NCBI RefSeq assembly: GCF_910592395.1
Contig: NC_088312.1
Location: 17,865,292 to 17,929,291, forward strand
Direction of reading: 5' to 3'
From: Lineus longissimus
Taxonomy: Eukaryota; Nemertea; Pilidiophora; Heteronemertea; Lineidae
DNA: 64,000 bases
In this document: positions 24,131-35,882 of the stretch, one piece after another
How the letters are laid out: each line of letters starts with the position of its first letter
Position numbering within the stretch: position 1 is the first letter of the stretch
Made by a program: the position numbers and the translations under genes
Notes under the pieces: model-generated
The model's input: only the letters and a program-made list of their open reading frames with translations
The model's database searches: none
Told to the model about the DNA's origin: nothing

Positions 24131-25064
24131 GCAATTTGCCAGTAGATTCTGAATCAACCTTTTTGTGGAGGACGACGTCATCATGGAATGCATTTGAAAT
24201 GCATTGTTATCGTTAAAAAATAAACTTATATTCATGACGGGCCGCAACTGCAAACATCTAATTATTTCTCTTCCATCAAAGCAAAAGTAAGTTTTTTTAA
24301 TAGTTTTGTATTCCCTATACTAAAATAAAACGTTTTTTATTAGAAGAATAATTTTGTATATATAATGCTCTGATAGAGCTCGGTAGATAGGACAAACATG
24401 CACACGGGAATCACTAAACGTTGTGTCCGCTTAGAACTGGTGACACGAAAAGATCTCTACATCACTCAATGTGTATGAAGATGTACGAAATCGCTCACCG
24501 TGAAGGAATTTGTTCACATATTTCATCTCCAAACCCGGCTAAAACTTTCGGTTATCAAACTTCTTCTACGTTTCTTGTCATGTTTAAGATGATGTACAGA
24601 TAAGTGCCAGCCGGTACTGCATGATGTAGTCAATCTTCTCTGTATCACCCTGTTTGATCACACCGCTCCGTAGTTCAAATTGGCCCCGTGTGGTAGCGTA
24701 GTAAGCGGAGCACTGATTGGTCCATATTACGGGTGTGTGGTGGGCGTGTCGTCACGTGCATGCCCATATTTGGGAGGTCAGTACTTTACACTCGAGGCGA
24801 GGTACGACTGGGTTGTTCTAAAATATAGATTGTTGAATCGGATATACGACTGATTTCTAAACTACCGTCAAATTCCGATCTGATTATTTAAAAATAAGCT
24901 CCAAATATTGATTCGTAACCACCTTAGGTTCCAATGGCACTATTTCATGTTTTTATGCATTTTTAAGACTGATTCCAAGGTTTATCACTGGTTCCAAGGT
25001 TTCGCTGTTTCCCAGCTTTATCACCTACAAAAGCGATCACGTCATACCAGGACAAGAGGCGTAA
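24131..25064. other. no gene seen
   Basis: This is the remainder of the element at 22530-25030 plus its right flank. Only short random frames occur. Confidence 0.4.
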
Positions 25065-25782
25065 GGTCTCACTAGCCGGTGAGGAGGCCATGGCCAGGCC
25101 TACCTGCTTCCAAAAATGACGCGACGTCAATTCATGCATACCCCTATTCCAGCGGCTGTAGACTTGGCAGTATCTTACTCTCACACAAACCTTTACATTT
25201 ATGAATAGCTTGTCACTTGTAGAATACATCTGGCCAAGTTTCAACGTCATCTAAACATACAGTCATGCATAGACTGATACAGCACAATGCATGAGATACC
25301 CTGTTTGTTGAGGCAAATTTGAAAAATTTCACCTTTATGCATTATAACTTCAAGATTAACAAGGATATGGAAAAAAATTATCATACACATCTACTCATCA
25401 CCTTGAGAAAGCCAACTGACGACTATTTTAATCTTTTATATAAAAATAGGCTGTCGTTGCGGCTTTTGTTTGAGTTTTTGCCCTCGAAATTTTACCTTGA
25501 GAACATGTGCAATCTCACAGGAACCAGTCGATGTCAACGTCCTGTTGAGCTATAAAGGTCATGAGGGGCCTGCTCATCGCGTAAGTGCACAGAAGAAACT
25601 GGTCCTTTTTCTCAAATAATCGTCAGAGCACCCCATCACAAAAAATCGGACATTTACATTTGAACAAGAAGCAATGGGGATAGAGTAGGCCCATCTGTAT
25701 CCATAATAATCACTCGAGATTATTATAACTAGTTTTTTAGGAGGGTACAATCCCGACCTGATCACCACTGGCAAGTGAGACC
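25065..25782. mobile_element. Harbinger-like MITE, family 2, copy 2
   Basis: It has the same termini as copy 1 and is flanked by TAA on both sides (25062-25064 and 25783-25785), the 3-bp TWA target typical of PIF/Harbinger. Same orientation as copy 1. Confidence 0.88.
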
Positions 25783-25943
25783 TAAGCAAGCAAACACGCG
25801 AACCTTTTGTTTTGTGTCTGACGCACAAAACAGTGAACTATTCACTGACTCCATTTTCCACTTACACAGTAGACAGTTCACAGTTGGCCAGATGCTTTCG
25901 CCGTCTATTATCCGCTTCTTGAATTAACAATGAGTGGGCCCAT

Positions 25944-26985
25944 ACGTGAGACAAAAAGTTACCAGATTGTGACTCGTGGCTGTGAATGATAGGACCCCGA
26001 CCCCTGATCACTGCCAAACTTTATATGTGAGACAAAAAAAATCCTGATTGTGACTTACGGCTTGGAATGATGGGACCCCGACCCATGACCACTGCCAAAC
26101 TTTATACGTGAGACAAAAAGTTACCAGATTGTGACTCGTGGCTGTGAATGATAGGACCCCGACCCATGATCACTACCAAACTTCATACGTGAGACAAAAA
26201 GTTACCAGATTGTGACTCGTGGCTGGGAATGATAGGACCCCGACTCCTGATCACTGCCAAACTTTATATGTGAGACAAAAAGTTACCTGATTGTGACTTA
26301 CGGCTGGGAATGATGGGACCCCGACCCATGATCACTGCCAAACTTCATACGTGAGACAAAAAGTTACCAGATTGTGACTCGTGGCTGGAAATGATAGGAC
26401 CCCGACCCCTGATCACTGCCAAACTTTATATGTGAGACAAAAAGTTACCTGATTGTGACTTACGGCTGGGAATGATGGGACCCCGACTCATGACCACTGC
26501 CAAACTTCATACGTGAGACAAAAAGTTACCAGATTGTGACTCGCGGCTGGGAATGATAGGACCCCGACCCATGATCACTGCCAAACTTCATACGTGAGAC
26601 AAAAAGTTACCAGATTGTGACTCGTGGCTGGGAATGATAGGAGCCCGACCCTGATCACTGCCAAACTTCATACGTGAGACAAAAAGTTACCAGATTGTGA
26701 CTCGCGGCTGTGAATGATAGGACCCCGACCCATGATCACTGCCAAACTTTATATGTGAGACAAAAAGTTCCCAGATTGTGTCTCGTGGCTGTGAATGATA
26801 GGACCCCGACCTATGATCACTGCCAAACTTCATACGTGAGACAAAAAGTTACCAGATTGTGACTCGTGGCTGGGAATGATAGGACCCCGACCCATGATCA
26901 TTGCCAAAATTCATACTTGAGACAAAAATTTACCAGACTGTGACTGGCAGCTGGGAATGAGAGGACCTAACCACCCCAACCCCTC
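25944..26985. repeat. 81-bp satellite, about 13 units
   Basis: Units contain GTGAGACAAAAAGTTACC and CTGATCACTGCCAAACTT. Two subtypes (ACTCGTGGCTG and ACTTACGGCTG) alternate in places, suggesting a higher-order unit. The last unit is diverged and breaks down near 26985. Confidence 0.95.
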
Positions 26986-26989
26986 TTAC

Positions 26990-28549
26990 TCCTGGCACAT
27001 AGGGGAAAAAGGTCTCTTATTGTGACATGTTGTTGGAAATGATACCGCCTGTAGCCGCCCATCCTCACTGCTAAAATGAAATAAAAGAGTCAAAATTTCA
27101 AATTCAAATTGATTTATTGATTTATCATCTATTCGGCTACAGTCAAAAACTATATATATAGTACAAATTAAAAACACGTGGTCATTCAACAATATTCCAG
27201 ATTATCATACCTCATTAGTATGTGAGCCAATCACGTCGCGTCATTCACGACCACGTGCCATGCGATAATTTTGACTATTCCACGGCATTATTCCACGGCT
27301 GACGTCATCGATGACGCGATATTGCAAATGGCGGCCATTAAGATTTCGACGAAATCGGCGATAAAAAACAGCATATTTACGGCGTTTTAAGCCAGGAAGT
27401 TGCACAGTGATACTGTCAGGGTCTTGAATTACACCCACAAAGTAGGTAGGTTGCATTGGGTGGGACTGTTACATCCACGAACAGAAAGTACAAGGCATTC
27501 AAGTTGGGCCTGGACTTGCTTCAAACAAACATCGTCTGCTAATGTAAACACACACTGTCTACAGTACATAATGTACACGTCTTGGCTCCATACATGATTT
27601 GCGTATCCGCCGATTAAAAATCACTTTGACAGTGGTTTGGGTCGCTGTGCAAAACCTGCTGGGCCGATTTCTTCAAGGTTTGGTTTAAAGCCTCGTGAAA
27701 TAATTTTTGACCTGACAAATAATTTTGACTATTCTATGGCTTGACATGCAATATTTATATAATATTCAATGGTATTCTTCGTTGCGCAGAGAATGTGCGC
27801 AAAAGCAAACACACAGTAGAATGTTCACTGATTAATGCGATATCGACAACAGTGAAATGCTCTACTGTGGTATAGTAGAGAGTACGTTGGAATACGGCTG
27901 CACCAAAACGAAGAAACGAGATACCACAAAACGTCTCAGCGGAATTACTCTGTGTGCACCTCGCTTAAGAGAACCACTTATTCTGATGCGATTTAATAAT
28001 CAATCACCAAAAACAAAGTTTCAATTTCTTTCTGTCCTTTTAACCAACTTCCCCCTCATCGTAGTTCAATATCAGGCCCACTGTCTCGTCAAGAGATCCC
28101 ACGAGCGAATAGACAGGACTCCCTCCTCCCTTCTCCAGGAAGACAGTAGTCCGTATGATCCGTCTCGATTGGAAAAGATTTGGCGAATTGGTGATCGACA
28201 GTAGATGGTGGCTGAGCGGGCTTCTTCCTGACGGAAACGAGGGCGCGGTGATCCCGCCTCCATAAAATGACGAACGGATAGAGGATGATGATGACAATGA
28301 GTTGATGTTTGAATCGGATGTAGATGATGATGATGATGACTGATTCAGCAATAAACCTTTTCTAGTAACGTTCATTAGTTTAATCCATTCATTTGTTCAA
28401 ATCCTGTCCATTACCCCACTATCAGGCCAATTTCACAGTTTATCATTTGGCCTGACAATTCGATTTGATAACCCTGTATTATTTTCACTGGAGAGCATGC
28501 GGGAGCTGTTGTCACGCGTTTGCCCGGTTACATACCGATTACCTCATAA
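26990..28549. other. no recognised gene; one Ser-rich minus ORF
   Basis: A minus-strand frame at 28040-28375 (111 codons) begins MNVTRKGLL, then carries a Ser run encoded by TCA repeats and PSGRSPLSHHLL. I do not recognise it. The Ser run comes from a trinucleotide repeat and weakens the coding case. Confidence 0.35.
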
Positions 28550-29499
28550 GGTGGAATTCACCAAGGTGTTTTATCTGCCGTTTAAGTGTTGTACGCGTAC
28601 AAAATATGTGGTAAAACGCACGATCATCGCGCGCGCTCTGAAAGTTAAACAGAAAATCACAACAAGTGATTATACTGCGTGCGGACAAGAAGCGTGTTTT
28701 CGAACAAAAGAGAACTTAATCGCCCGTGAGGTCATGTTTATATCTGCGACAAGGCCAACTGTCGTGTTGCTGGTTGATGCGATTGCATCATCGCCATCGT
28801 CTTAAGGTACAGATGCTTGAGTGGTCGCTTGAGGAGCATCATCATCATATGCGTTGTGATCTTGCTCAAGATCTCCAATGATGATGGCTAAGATAGCTCA
28901 TATTTCATCATCCACGTCGTTGACATCTGGTAATCCACCGCCGGTTTTCGCCATATCAATTTTTTTGTCTCGTGCTATCGCCTTGGCCTTGGTTTTCATC
29001 CGTCACCACGATTCTCTGAGATCTTTTGGGTCATTCTTCGGTCTCTCGGGGAAATTTGCAGCCATTTCGTTGGAAATGTCAACCCATGCCAGCTGTTTAT
29101 TCTTGGTCATGGTTGCATTTGCCCGCTTACTTTCAATAACCATCTCCCGCAATCGTATCGCTTCAATGAGGCCGATCTTTTGCTCCTCATTAAATTTTTA
29201 GACCTCTTTGTTTTAACCATGCTGGCAGCGTGTGAGTACTTGACTGTAGGCCTACTTTTATATGCTGCTAGTTACGTATTTCTATTGCGCGGTTGAACGA
29301 ACAATGGTTCGACATTCATTTATTGAACGATTAAACTAGCCTTGTCCGCGTGCAAATAAAAAACATCGATGATCGTGTCTTCAGAATAGCTGTTTAGACG
29401 ATCGTTTATCCGTCCGTGGACAACACTGTTTTATCCTCCGTGTATCAGATAATCGGTCTTTAATTGCACGCACGTTAAAATGCCTTGGTGAATTCCACC
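28550..29499 (-). mobile_element. PIF/Harbinger-like element with Myb-type gene only
   Basis: GGTGGAATTCACCAAGG at 28550 recurs inverted, ending at 29499, with 22 of the first 24 bases matching. The left flank is TAA and the right flank CAA, consistent with a decayed TWA duplication. The 950-bp interior holds a dead Myb/SANT-like gene on the minus strand and no transposase. Confidence 0.75.
28802..29220 (-). pseudogene. Myb/SANT-like DNA-binding protein, Harbinger type
   Basis: The start codon is ATG at 29220. After MVKTKRSKN a 1-base shift leads into FNEEQKIGLIEAI, TKNKQLAWVDISNEM, FPERPKNDPKDLRESW, a TGA, RMKTKAKAIARDKK and KTGGGLPDV. The spaced Trp residues and basic third helix fit the MSANTD/Myb-like protein that Harbinger elements encode beside their transposase to bind DNA and import it to the nucleus. 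Two TGA codons and one frameshift make it a pseudogene. It ends in an acidic tail at 28802. Confidence 0.75.
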
Positions 29500-30192
29500 C
29501 AATATCTATAGGTTAAGAGTTATGTCAAAGTGATTGGCTGGAATTAAGGCCCGATTGCCAAAAGAAATAAACATAAAAGTCTCACTAAGAACTACGTAAT
29601 TGGGGAGTTTTCTTCAGATAATTGTAAAGCAATCAGTCATATGTTATCGGATCTTCGCTATTTTTGTCTTAGATTGAAGATATTGATTTTCTCTAACGAA
29701 CAGCGTTGGTTTCAATTCAATCCGTCATGTGCTTCTTAAGAAATCCGCCATTAAAGTTAGAGAGGACCAGAAAAAACGTCACGAAGCCACACGGGCGTTG
29801 GTCTTATCAGTCTTATGAATAAAGAGTCTGGTCGCGGCAAGTTTCCTTTGATCCCACAGCTCTCTTGGGCAATTTACTGGAAACCGTGATGAACAAACTG
29901 ACAACTACAAACTGAGCGGCGGTGCGAAACAATGATAGAATGACTAATAATTCTTAATTTTTTGGGTGATTTTAACGGATTTCTGCAATGACCGTACATG
30001 TTTAGCGAACCCTCGAGCACCGAGTAACAAAGGCAATAACTTGTCCGTCGAAATTCAGCTTCCGACGAATAACTACAGCAGACCATGGCACGGTACCGGC
30101 ATGGTGATTCCAGTTCTTTTCGTCTACATGAACATTCCATCCATAATCGTCAAGAAGATTCTATTCTATATCAAACAGGATAGTCCAGTTGC
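29500..30192. other. no gene seen
   Basis: This is intronic sequence between two DNA transposons. The minus ORF at 29874-30140 has no family resemblance. Confidence 0.4.
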
Positions 30193-30661
30193 TTTTTTTG
30201 CAGTTTCCATATCTATGACGTGTACTGGTCCAGAATCCGTCGGGTGCCCTGGGCAATTTTAGATATATTCGTTTCCATGGCAACCACTTACAAAAAACGT
30301 GTATTTTTGTCAATCGCATTTTCTCCCGACATAGAAGTCCCATTTATACAATTAAAACAACTAATCATATTCAAATCAAAACTGGCTACCGTTTTAATGC
30401 AATAAAAAGATGGTTAAAGGTCAAGGTCACTGGGAAAAGTCAAGGTCATTGCGCAAAATGCACTTTTTTAACTTTTTTTTGTTTCATAACAACAATTTTC
30501 ATTTGCTAATTACTGGCATGTTTTATTATAATAATGGGTTTATTTTCCTAAATGTTTTATCCATAGATAATGACCTTTAAAATGACGTATCATACATAAC
30601 TGGCAAATGAACACTTCTCGAGAAATACGAAATGGCGTAAAGATGATAGAGGTTGACGTCA
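30193..30661. repeat. left terminal inverted repeat
   Basis: This pairs with 35405-35878. It includes two TCAAGGTCA motifs (about 30419-30452) of the kind bound by ERR/FTZ-F1-class nuclear receptors. Regulatory use is inference. Confidence 0.8.
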
Positions 30662-30669
30662 TGCGTAAT

Positions 30670-31691
30670 GGTAGTATGTAAACACTGAAACGTTTCAAAA
30701 GAAACAGGTCAAACGAAACGAGTCAAAAATAAAAATATGGCATAAAAATGAATACTTCTGAATGATTATACTCATGAACTGTTATAATGATTACAATAAT
30801 TCTGTTTGCGCACTTTGATAGTCTGGATCGATTTTTAGGCGATTAATTTGGTAAATTGTTTGCAACACGGCGACCCGCCTTGGCATTCCACATTTTCAGC
30901 GCAATAAGTAAATCGGCCTCGTCCCCGTGCCAATCTCCAAAAGCAGAGTTAATATTCAAAATATTATCTCTGCCCGAATTGGCTTCCATGTTGGCGAATC
31001 ACTGTACATTATGCATTCGATCGTGCAGTGTAATTGAACTGAAAATGGCCGCGGCCACAGATTCGTACTCACTTTGGGCACGAAATAACAAAAGGTTATG
31101 GCGTTTTAAATTAAACAATTACAATCGAAATGTTTGAATGAACCATCCTTATCATGTCTTAAAGTTTCGCATCAATATATGCTTTGAACATCTTGTAATA
31201 ATGAAATGAGTGGATCCAGCACATTCGGCAATAATGGCGGCCAATTAGGGCAGGGAAATGCCCGATGAAATGCGGAATAACATGAATAATGCTATGACCT
31301 CTGATCTGCTGATGCTCCGTGTCTGAGTGCTACGTTCGAAAGAGTTCAAGGCAAAATTGGACATGTTCAATTCAAGGTGTTCCAATAAATCATCGTTATT
31401 GTCGTTAAAGTATAAGATAGCGCTAAATATTGGGGCAGGGTACGAGGTTACGTGGGGAAATACCGGTTTATCTAAATTGTGAAAGAGCTGAACGGACTGT
31501 GGTAAATTTATTTATAATTAATCGCTTTCTGTTTGAATTTCTGTGGCTTTTATGCGGTAAAAATACAAAACAAAGCTATTGAAAAACGACATATCCACAT
31601 AGTGCATTTTCAATTTCACGTTTTGACCATTTATTTGACTCGTTTCGTTTGACCTGTTTCTTTTGAAACGTTTCAGTGTTTGCATACTACC
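30670..31691. mobile_element. MITE with 9-bp duplication, Mutator-like
   Basis: Terminal repeats start GGTAGTATG, then AAACACTGAAACG, and continue for about 55 bp. ATGCGTAAT flanks both sides (30661-30669 and 31692-31700). A 9-bp duplication is typical of Mutator-like elements. The 1.02-kb interior has a 48-codon minus ORF (near 30850-31000, MEANSGRDNILNIN) without a known family. Confidence 0.82.
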
Positions 31692-32281
31692 ATGCGTAAT
31701 TCAACGTTTTTCGTATAATTTGACGTCATAACTCGTTAAAAATCTCCTGTATTCCGTGTTACAAGCTGTCCGATTTTTTATCGGCGATTTTTTTCTCAAG
31801 AATCTATGTATGCATGATCAGCATCACTAGGGGATGAACTGTACTACCTCCACCGTGACGGACTACCATCGATAAGTATTTTGTCTTTTTGTGAAGAAAA
31901 TGCCACTGGCGGTCGTTTCGGGATGGATGGGTGGATTTATATCTGCTAATTTTATCAGGTTGACCTAGAGAAAAGACAAGAACTCCTAGTTTCAATGAAC
32001 TGCTATAATTATTATATATTTTATATGTATAAATATAACACAATCACATTATATACGACTTGGCACTGGCTATTATAAAAACAATTTACATCTCATTACA
32101 TGTACATCTCATTCAATCAAATCTATTCGAACTCGCACCATTTGTCAATGTGCATCGCTGATCTTGTTTAGTGACTAACAACACGTGCGTTTCTTACTTG
32201 ATGACGTCAGACGAAGTTACTGAGCTCTGATTGGCTGTCAATGTACACAATGTTACGAACCTACCTGTAAAAAAAACCTCG

Positions 32282-32980
32282 CTAATCGTCATCATTTTGA
32301 TTGTTTGCTGCACGATTTCTGATGGCGTATTCATTGCAGCAGTCGGCATCACCTTGACACCCGCAGAACAGTGTACACGGCAGGTGTGCTTGATAGCACT
32401 GACACTGAGCTGTGGCACAGGGCCTGTCTTTGCTACAGCCACACCTAATCAACTTTAGTACTTCGGGGGGAGCTAGCTGAACTCTTGTAGGAATTGTCAC
32501 CGGAACGAGTACTTTAGAATCAGCGTCACGCAAATATCCAAAATGACAAGGGTCCATGCTAGGGGGTTCTGGATAGATAGCTGCATTCCATATGGCCGTC
32601 TGTATGTGAGCCCGTCTCACATTTTCCTCAGATAATTCTGTAGTCGGTGGGAGGGACTTGAGTTCTGGTGCCTTTGTGACCTTCAGTTTCCCCATTTTTC
32701 TCGACCACACATCTATTCTGACTTCGGACATCGACACCTTTGTCTTTAGACTCCCAAAACAGCCGGCCATGAATGAAGTACATTCCTTTATGATGTCGTC
32801 CATGTCGAATGTGTTGTCACCGAGCTTCGTTAACGTATGTCCACTTTCCAAAGTTTTGATCATGGTCGCTTTGCCAATTCCATAGGGATGTGCCACAGTG
32901 TCACACCCTGACAGCGCATGTGCTGCGAGTAACTGGGGAGTTAGGTGGGCATGTTTGCGAGCAGTGGCACCAATTTTTCA
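32282..32980 (-). pseudogene. transposon-borne protein with HALSGCDT motif and Cys-rich tail
   Basis: The minus frame stays open for about 230 codons with no good ATG. It starts KIGATARKHAHLTPQLL and continues AAHALSGCDTVAHPYGIGK. Two Trp motifs follow (VDVWSRK-type and TAIWNAAIYPEP). The C-terminus is Cys-rich: CGCSKDRPC, CQCYQAHLPC, CGCQGDADCC. The HAxxGCDT signature followed by a CxC-rich tail recurs, as far as I remember, in uncharacterised invertebrate transposon proteins. The Cys pattern suggests zinc or DNA binding. A TGA lies upstream, so the N-terminal two thirds are missing or sit in undetected exons. It is probably the remains of this element's transposase or partner. Confidence 0.55.
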
Positions 32981-33594
32981 CAACAAACCCGGCATCATCT
33001 TCGAATCCCTTCTCGATACGTTCGTGTAAATCATCCAACCTATCCTTACTAGCAACAATGATTGTACATATTCGTTGAGGTCCTGCTACACTGGTCGCCG
33101 TGCGCTTTCCATCCTAACCACAGAAAACACACAAGTCCATATTCATCCAGTGCAGTTCTACCTGAAAACCTAAGTAGACATGTAGTGTAACTGATAGAAT
33201 TAACGTCATCCATGTTCATCGATCCTAACAACTCAACCTTGACTAAACTACGTTAACTCAGGATCTGGAATTCACCTCTCCCACTGTCTTTACTTCAACT
33301 GCAGAATGTTTTAATTTAGTCAAGTTCCCTTTATGTGATAACAGGGTGGACACACTATTAAAGGCCATATATCAAGGTTTGAAAACATGCTTGATACTCA
33401 TGAAATATGTTGAGGGTTAAAAAACAAGATCACAGACATTAAAAAATTCTAATAATAAAGTCATTATTTAGTTATTTCAATTTTCAATTTTAAACTATTT
33501 GAATTTCCCACCACACACAACTTTAGATTAGTTCCACATGTGGCCGCTAGGGATTTTTTGATGACGTAGATCAGGCCAGTCAGAACAAAGCAAG

Positions 33595-33951
33595 ATGGCT
33601 TCCGCATACAGTTCAGAGAGTGAGAGCAGTGAAATTGAGGATGTTTTGGTCGATACAGAAGGATATTTAAACGTTGAGCCGTACATGTTCGAGCCATTAA
33701 TATCACTAGATCATAATGAGAGTGATCATTCGGACGAAAGTGATTAGAATTTGTGGTTAATCAATTTGCATGGCAGACCTGCCGATATAGCAAAGAAGAC
33801 ATTGATAGATGATTGCAGATGCAGAACATGTATGATTTTTGAACAGACTAATGTTGCACAATATTGTTTCGCCTCGTCTGTGTTGTATCGCCAGTTATGT
33901 CATGACGCTGAACTACTATTGAAAAGTGACGTTGCTAGCCTGATTAGGTAA
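33595..33951 (+). pseudogene. small acidic ORF with YMFEP motif (P2X7-tail-like?)
   Basis: The ATG at 33595 opens an acidic 50-residue frame with EPYMFEPL, ending in a TAG at 33745. The same frame then continues 66 codons with a CRCRTC cluster. YMFEP followed by a CxCxxC cluster is how many transposon-associated proteins resembling the P2X7 C-terminal domain begin. That resemblance is from memory and weak. It lies inside the long-repeat element, opposite in strand to the other gene. Confidence 0.35.
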
Positions 33952-33959
33952 TCAAGTTG

Positions 33960-35404
33960 TCAAACACATAATTGGCTATATCTTCAAAATGGATGGAGCT
34001 AATTGCATTTGGTTTTCTGTATTGTATAAAGTGTTAGGTACACTTTTGAAATCGTCTTACAGCAGAAAATGGCAAAAAACCTAGATATATGGCCTTTAAT
34101 ATAGAGATGCTGTTTTAAATGTGTGCAAGTTTAGTCTTAAAAGACCTGTCAGATTTTCAGTATTAGTGCTACAAATAAAGAGTAATGTAATAATAGTAAT
34201 TACCTAATATGAATTTATACTAGTATTCTTGTCATGGACCTTATCGCAGCATACAATGTTTTCTTAAACTTCGTTTGTCTTTAGGAACGCTGAAAAGAAA
34301 TAATACAATGGTCACTTAAAAATATCATTTATTTAGTAGACCCGAAATATATATTACAGTTATTCCTATTTTTACCATTAGAACTCCACAAAGAAATATT
34401 TTGACCATTGTTTAGCTATTGCAAATAATACGTACCCTGTCAGCCCTTCCATCATCAACGAGAAACGCGCGTAAGGTTGGTTTAGCGACCACTACTCCTT
34501 GATCGATGCCCAAGAGAACCTGAAAAAATAAGTGGTGTATTAAAGTCCCAGCCTGAAATCACGCCTGTCTGCAACGTATCAATCAGTCGTGATACTACTA
34601 ATTAATCTGCTGATAAACTAACTTCATGTATTACGGCTATCAATAACTTCAGCGATTTCTAATGAACAAATCAATATAGTGAACAAGTGTCCACTACTTA
34701 TTTCTCAACATCAATATTAAGGCGGGCACATAAACATTATGTCATGGCCCTCTATTTTGTTCCATATGACCATGAACCTCTAGATATGAAGTCCAGACAT
34801 TCCCAACTGGAGTTTCGGGCGAACGTTCGCCAGTGCTTTTTTTTCAATTAACGATATTGCCAACTGATTTTGCACAGATATGATCTTTCTTTCATTTAAC
34901 ACAAACGCTGGCCGCATGCAGTGTCATAAAACATATTAAGAGACAAATTTTTATGAGCCAAAATAGTGATCGGCTAGAAAATTGAAAAGTAGCCCCGGCT
35001 GTACATGGCCTACTTCGGGGCAAAGAGAGGGGAAAAGTCTTTAAAATCAATGCTTACCTATATGACAAACATGCATGGAATCCACAAGACATCAGATAAA
35101 AATGTGCTTCACTAATTGGCAACTAATAAACATAACGCAGATGATAAAAAACGTCAATTCCTTGGTAAATTGCACGAAAAAAACTGCGCTTCCACTGCTT
35201 TGGCAGCCATTCCTCCAAAGAAACAGCTTTCAAGCGCATCTTCATTGTTGGAAATATGACGATATGACGTTGGACATCCGAATTTTAAAATCCGGAAAGC
35301 CAAACAACTTTTCGATACTCTGATACTTAATGACAAACTACAAAGACAAGAGAAAGTTTGCTTATATGAGATCATGACCTTGACCTTTCCTTTTTAAATA
35401 AGGC
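33960..35404. other. no gene seen
   Basis: This is the interior of the long-repeat element up to its right arm. Short open frames only. Confidence 0.4.
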
Positions 35405-35878
35405 TAGATGTCAACCTCATACCATCTTCACGCCATTTCGTATTGCGCGAGAAGTGTTCATTTGCCAGTTATGTATGATACGTCATTTTAAAGGTCATTA
35501 TCTACGGATAAAACATATAGGAAAATAAACCCATATTATAATAAAACATGCCAGTAATTAGCAAGAGAAAATTGTTATGAAAAAAAAGGTTAAAAAATGC
35601 ATTTTGCGCAATGACCTTGACTTTTCCCAGTGACCTTGACCTTTAACCATCTTTTTATTGCACTAAAACGGTAGCCAGTTTTGATTTAAATATGATTAGT
35701 TGTTTTAATTGTGTAAATGGGACTTCTATGACGGGAGAAAATGCGATTGACACAAAGACACGTTTTTGTAAGTGGTTGTCATGGAAACGAAGATATCTTA
35801 AATTGCCCAAGGGTGCCAGCCCGGCACCCGACGGATTCTGGACAAGTACACGTCATAGATATAGAAACTGCAAAAAAA
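35405..35878. repeat. right terminal inverted repeat
   Basis: This is the inverse of 30193-30661. It has an extra 13-bp duplication (around GGGTGCCAGCCC) relative to the left arm, near 35812-35830. Confidence 0.8.
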
Positions 35879-35882
35879 TTGC

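Larger units (their letters stand above)
22530..25030. mobile_element. inverted-repeat element hosting two nested MITEs
   Basis: About 70 bp starting GGTAGGTGATAAAGC at 22530 recur inverted, ending near 25028. The 8-bp sequence AAGCGATC flanks both sides (22522-22529 and 25031-25038). The arms contain CCTTGGAA twice. The interior holds the MITEs at 22702-23423 and 23427-24127. Without them the element is about 1.07 kb and has no recognisable gene. An 8-bp duplication fits hAT-, P- or Mutator-like transposition. Confidence 0.7.
30193..35878 (-). mobile_element. DNA transposon with about 470-bp terminal inverted repeats
   Basis: The arms at 30193-30661 and 35405-35878 are inverted copies with high identity. 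Both start TTTTTTTGCAGTTTC, and TTGC flanks both ends (30189-30192 and 35879-35882). The interior carries a decayed gene on the minus strand (32282-32980), a short broken ORF on the plus strand (33595-33951), and a nested MITE (30670-31691). Without the MITE it is about 4.65 kb. A 4-bp duplication is compatible with superfamilies such as Sola, Ginger or Academ. I cannot assign one. Confidence 0.75.

Noticed and set aside
25944-26985. Possible CRISPR-like array
   Set aside because: Units are contiguous 81-bp copies without unique spacers, and the genome is eukaryotic.
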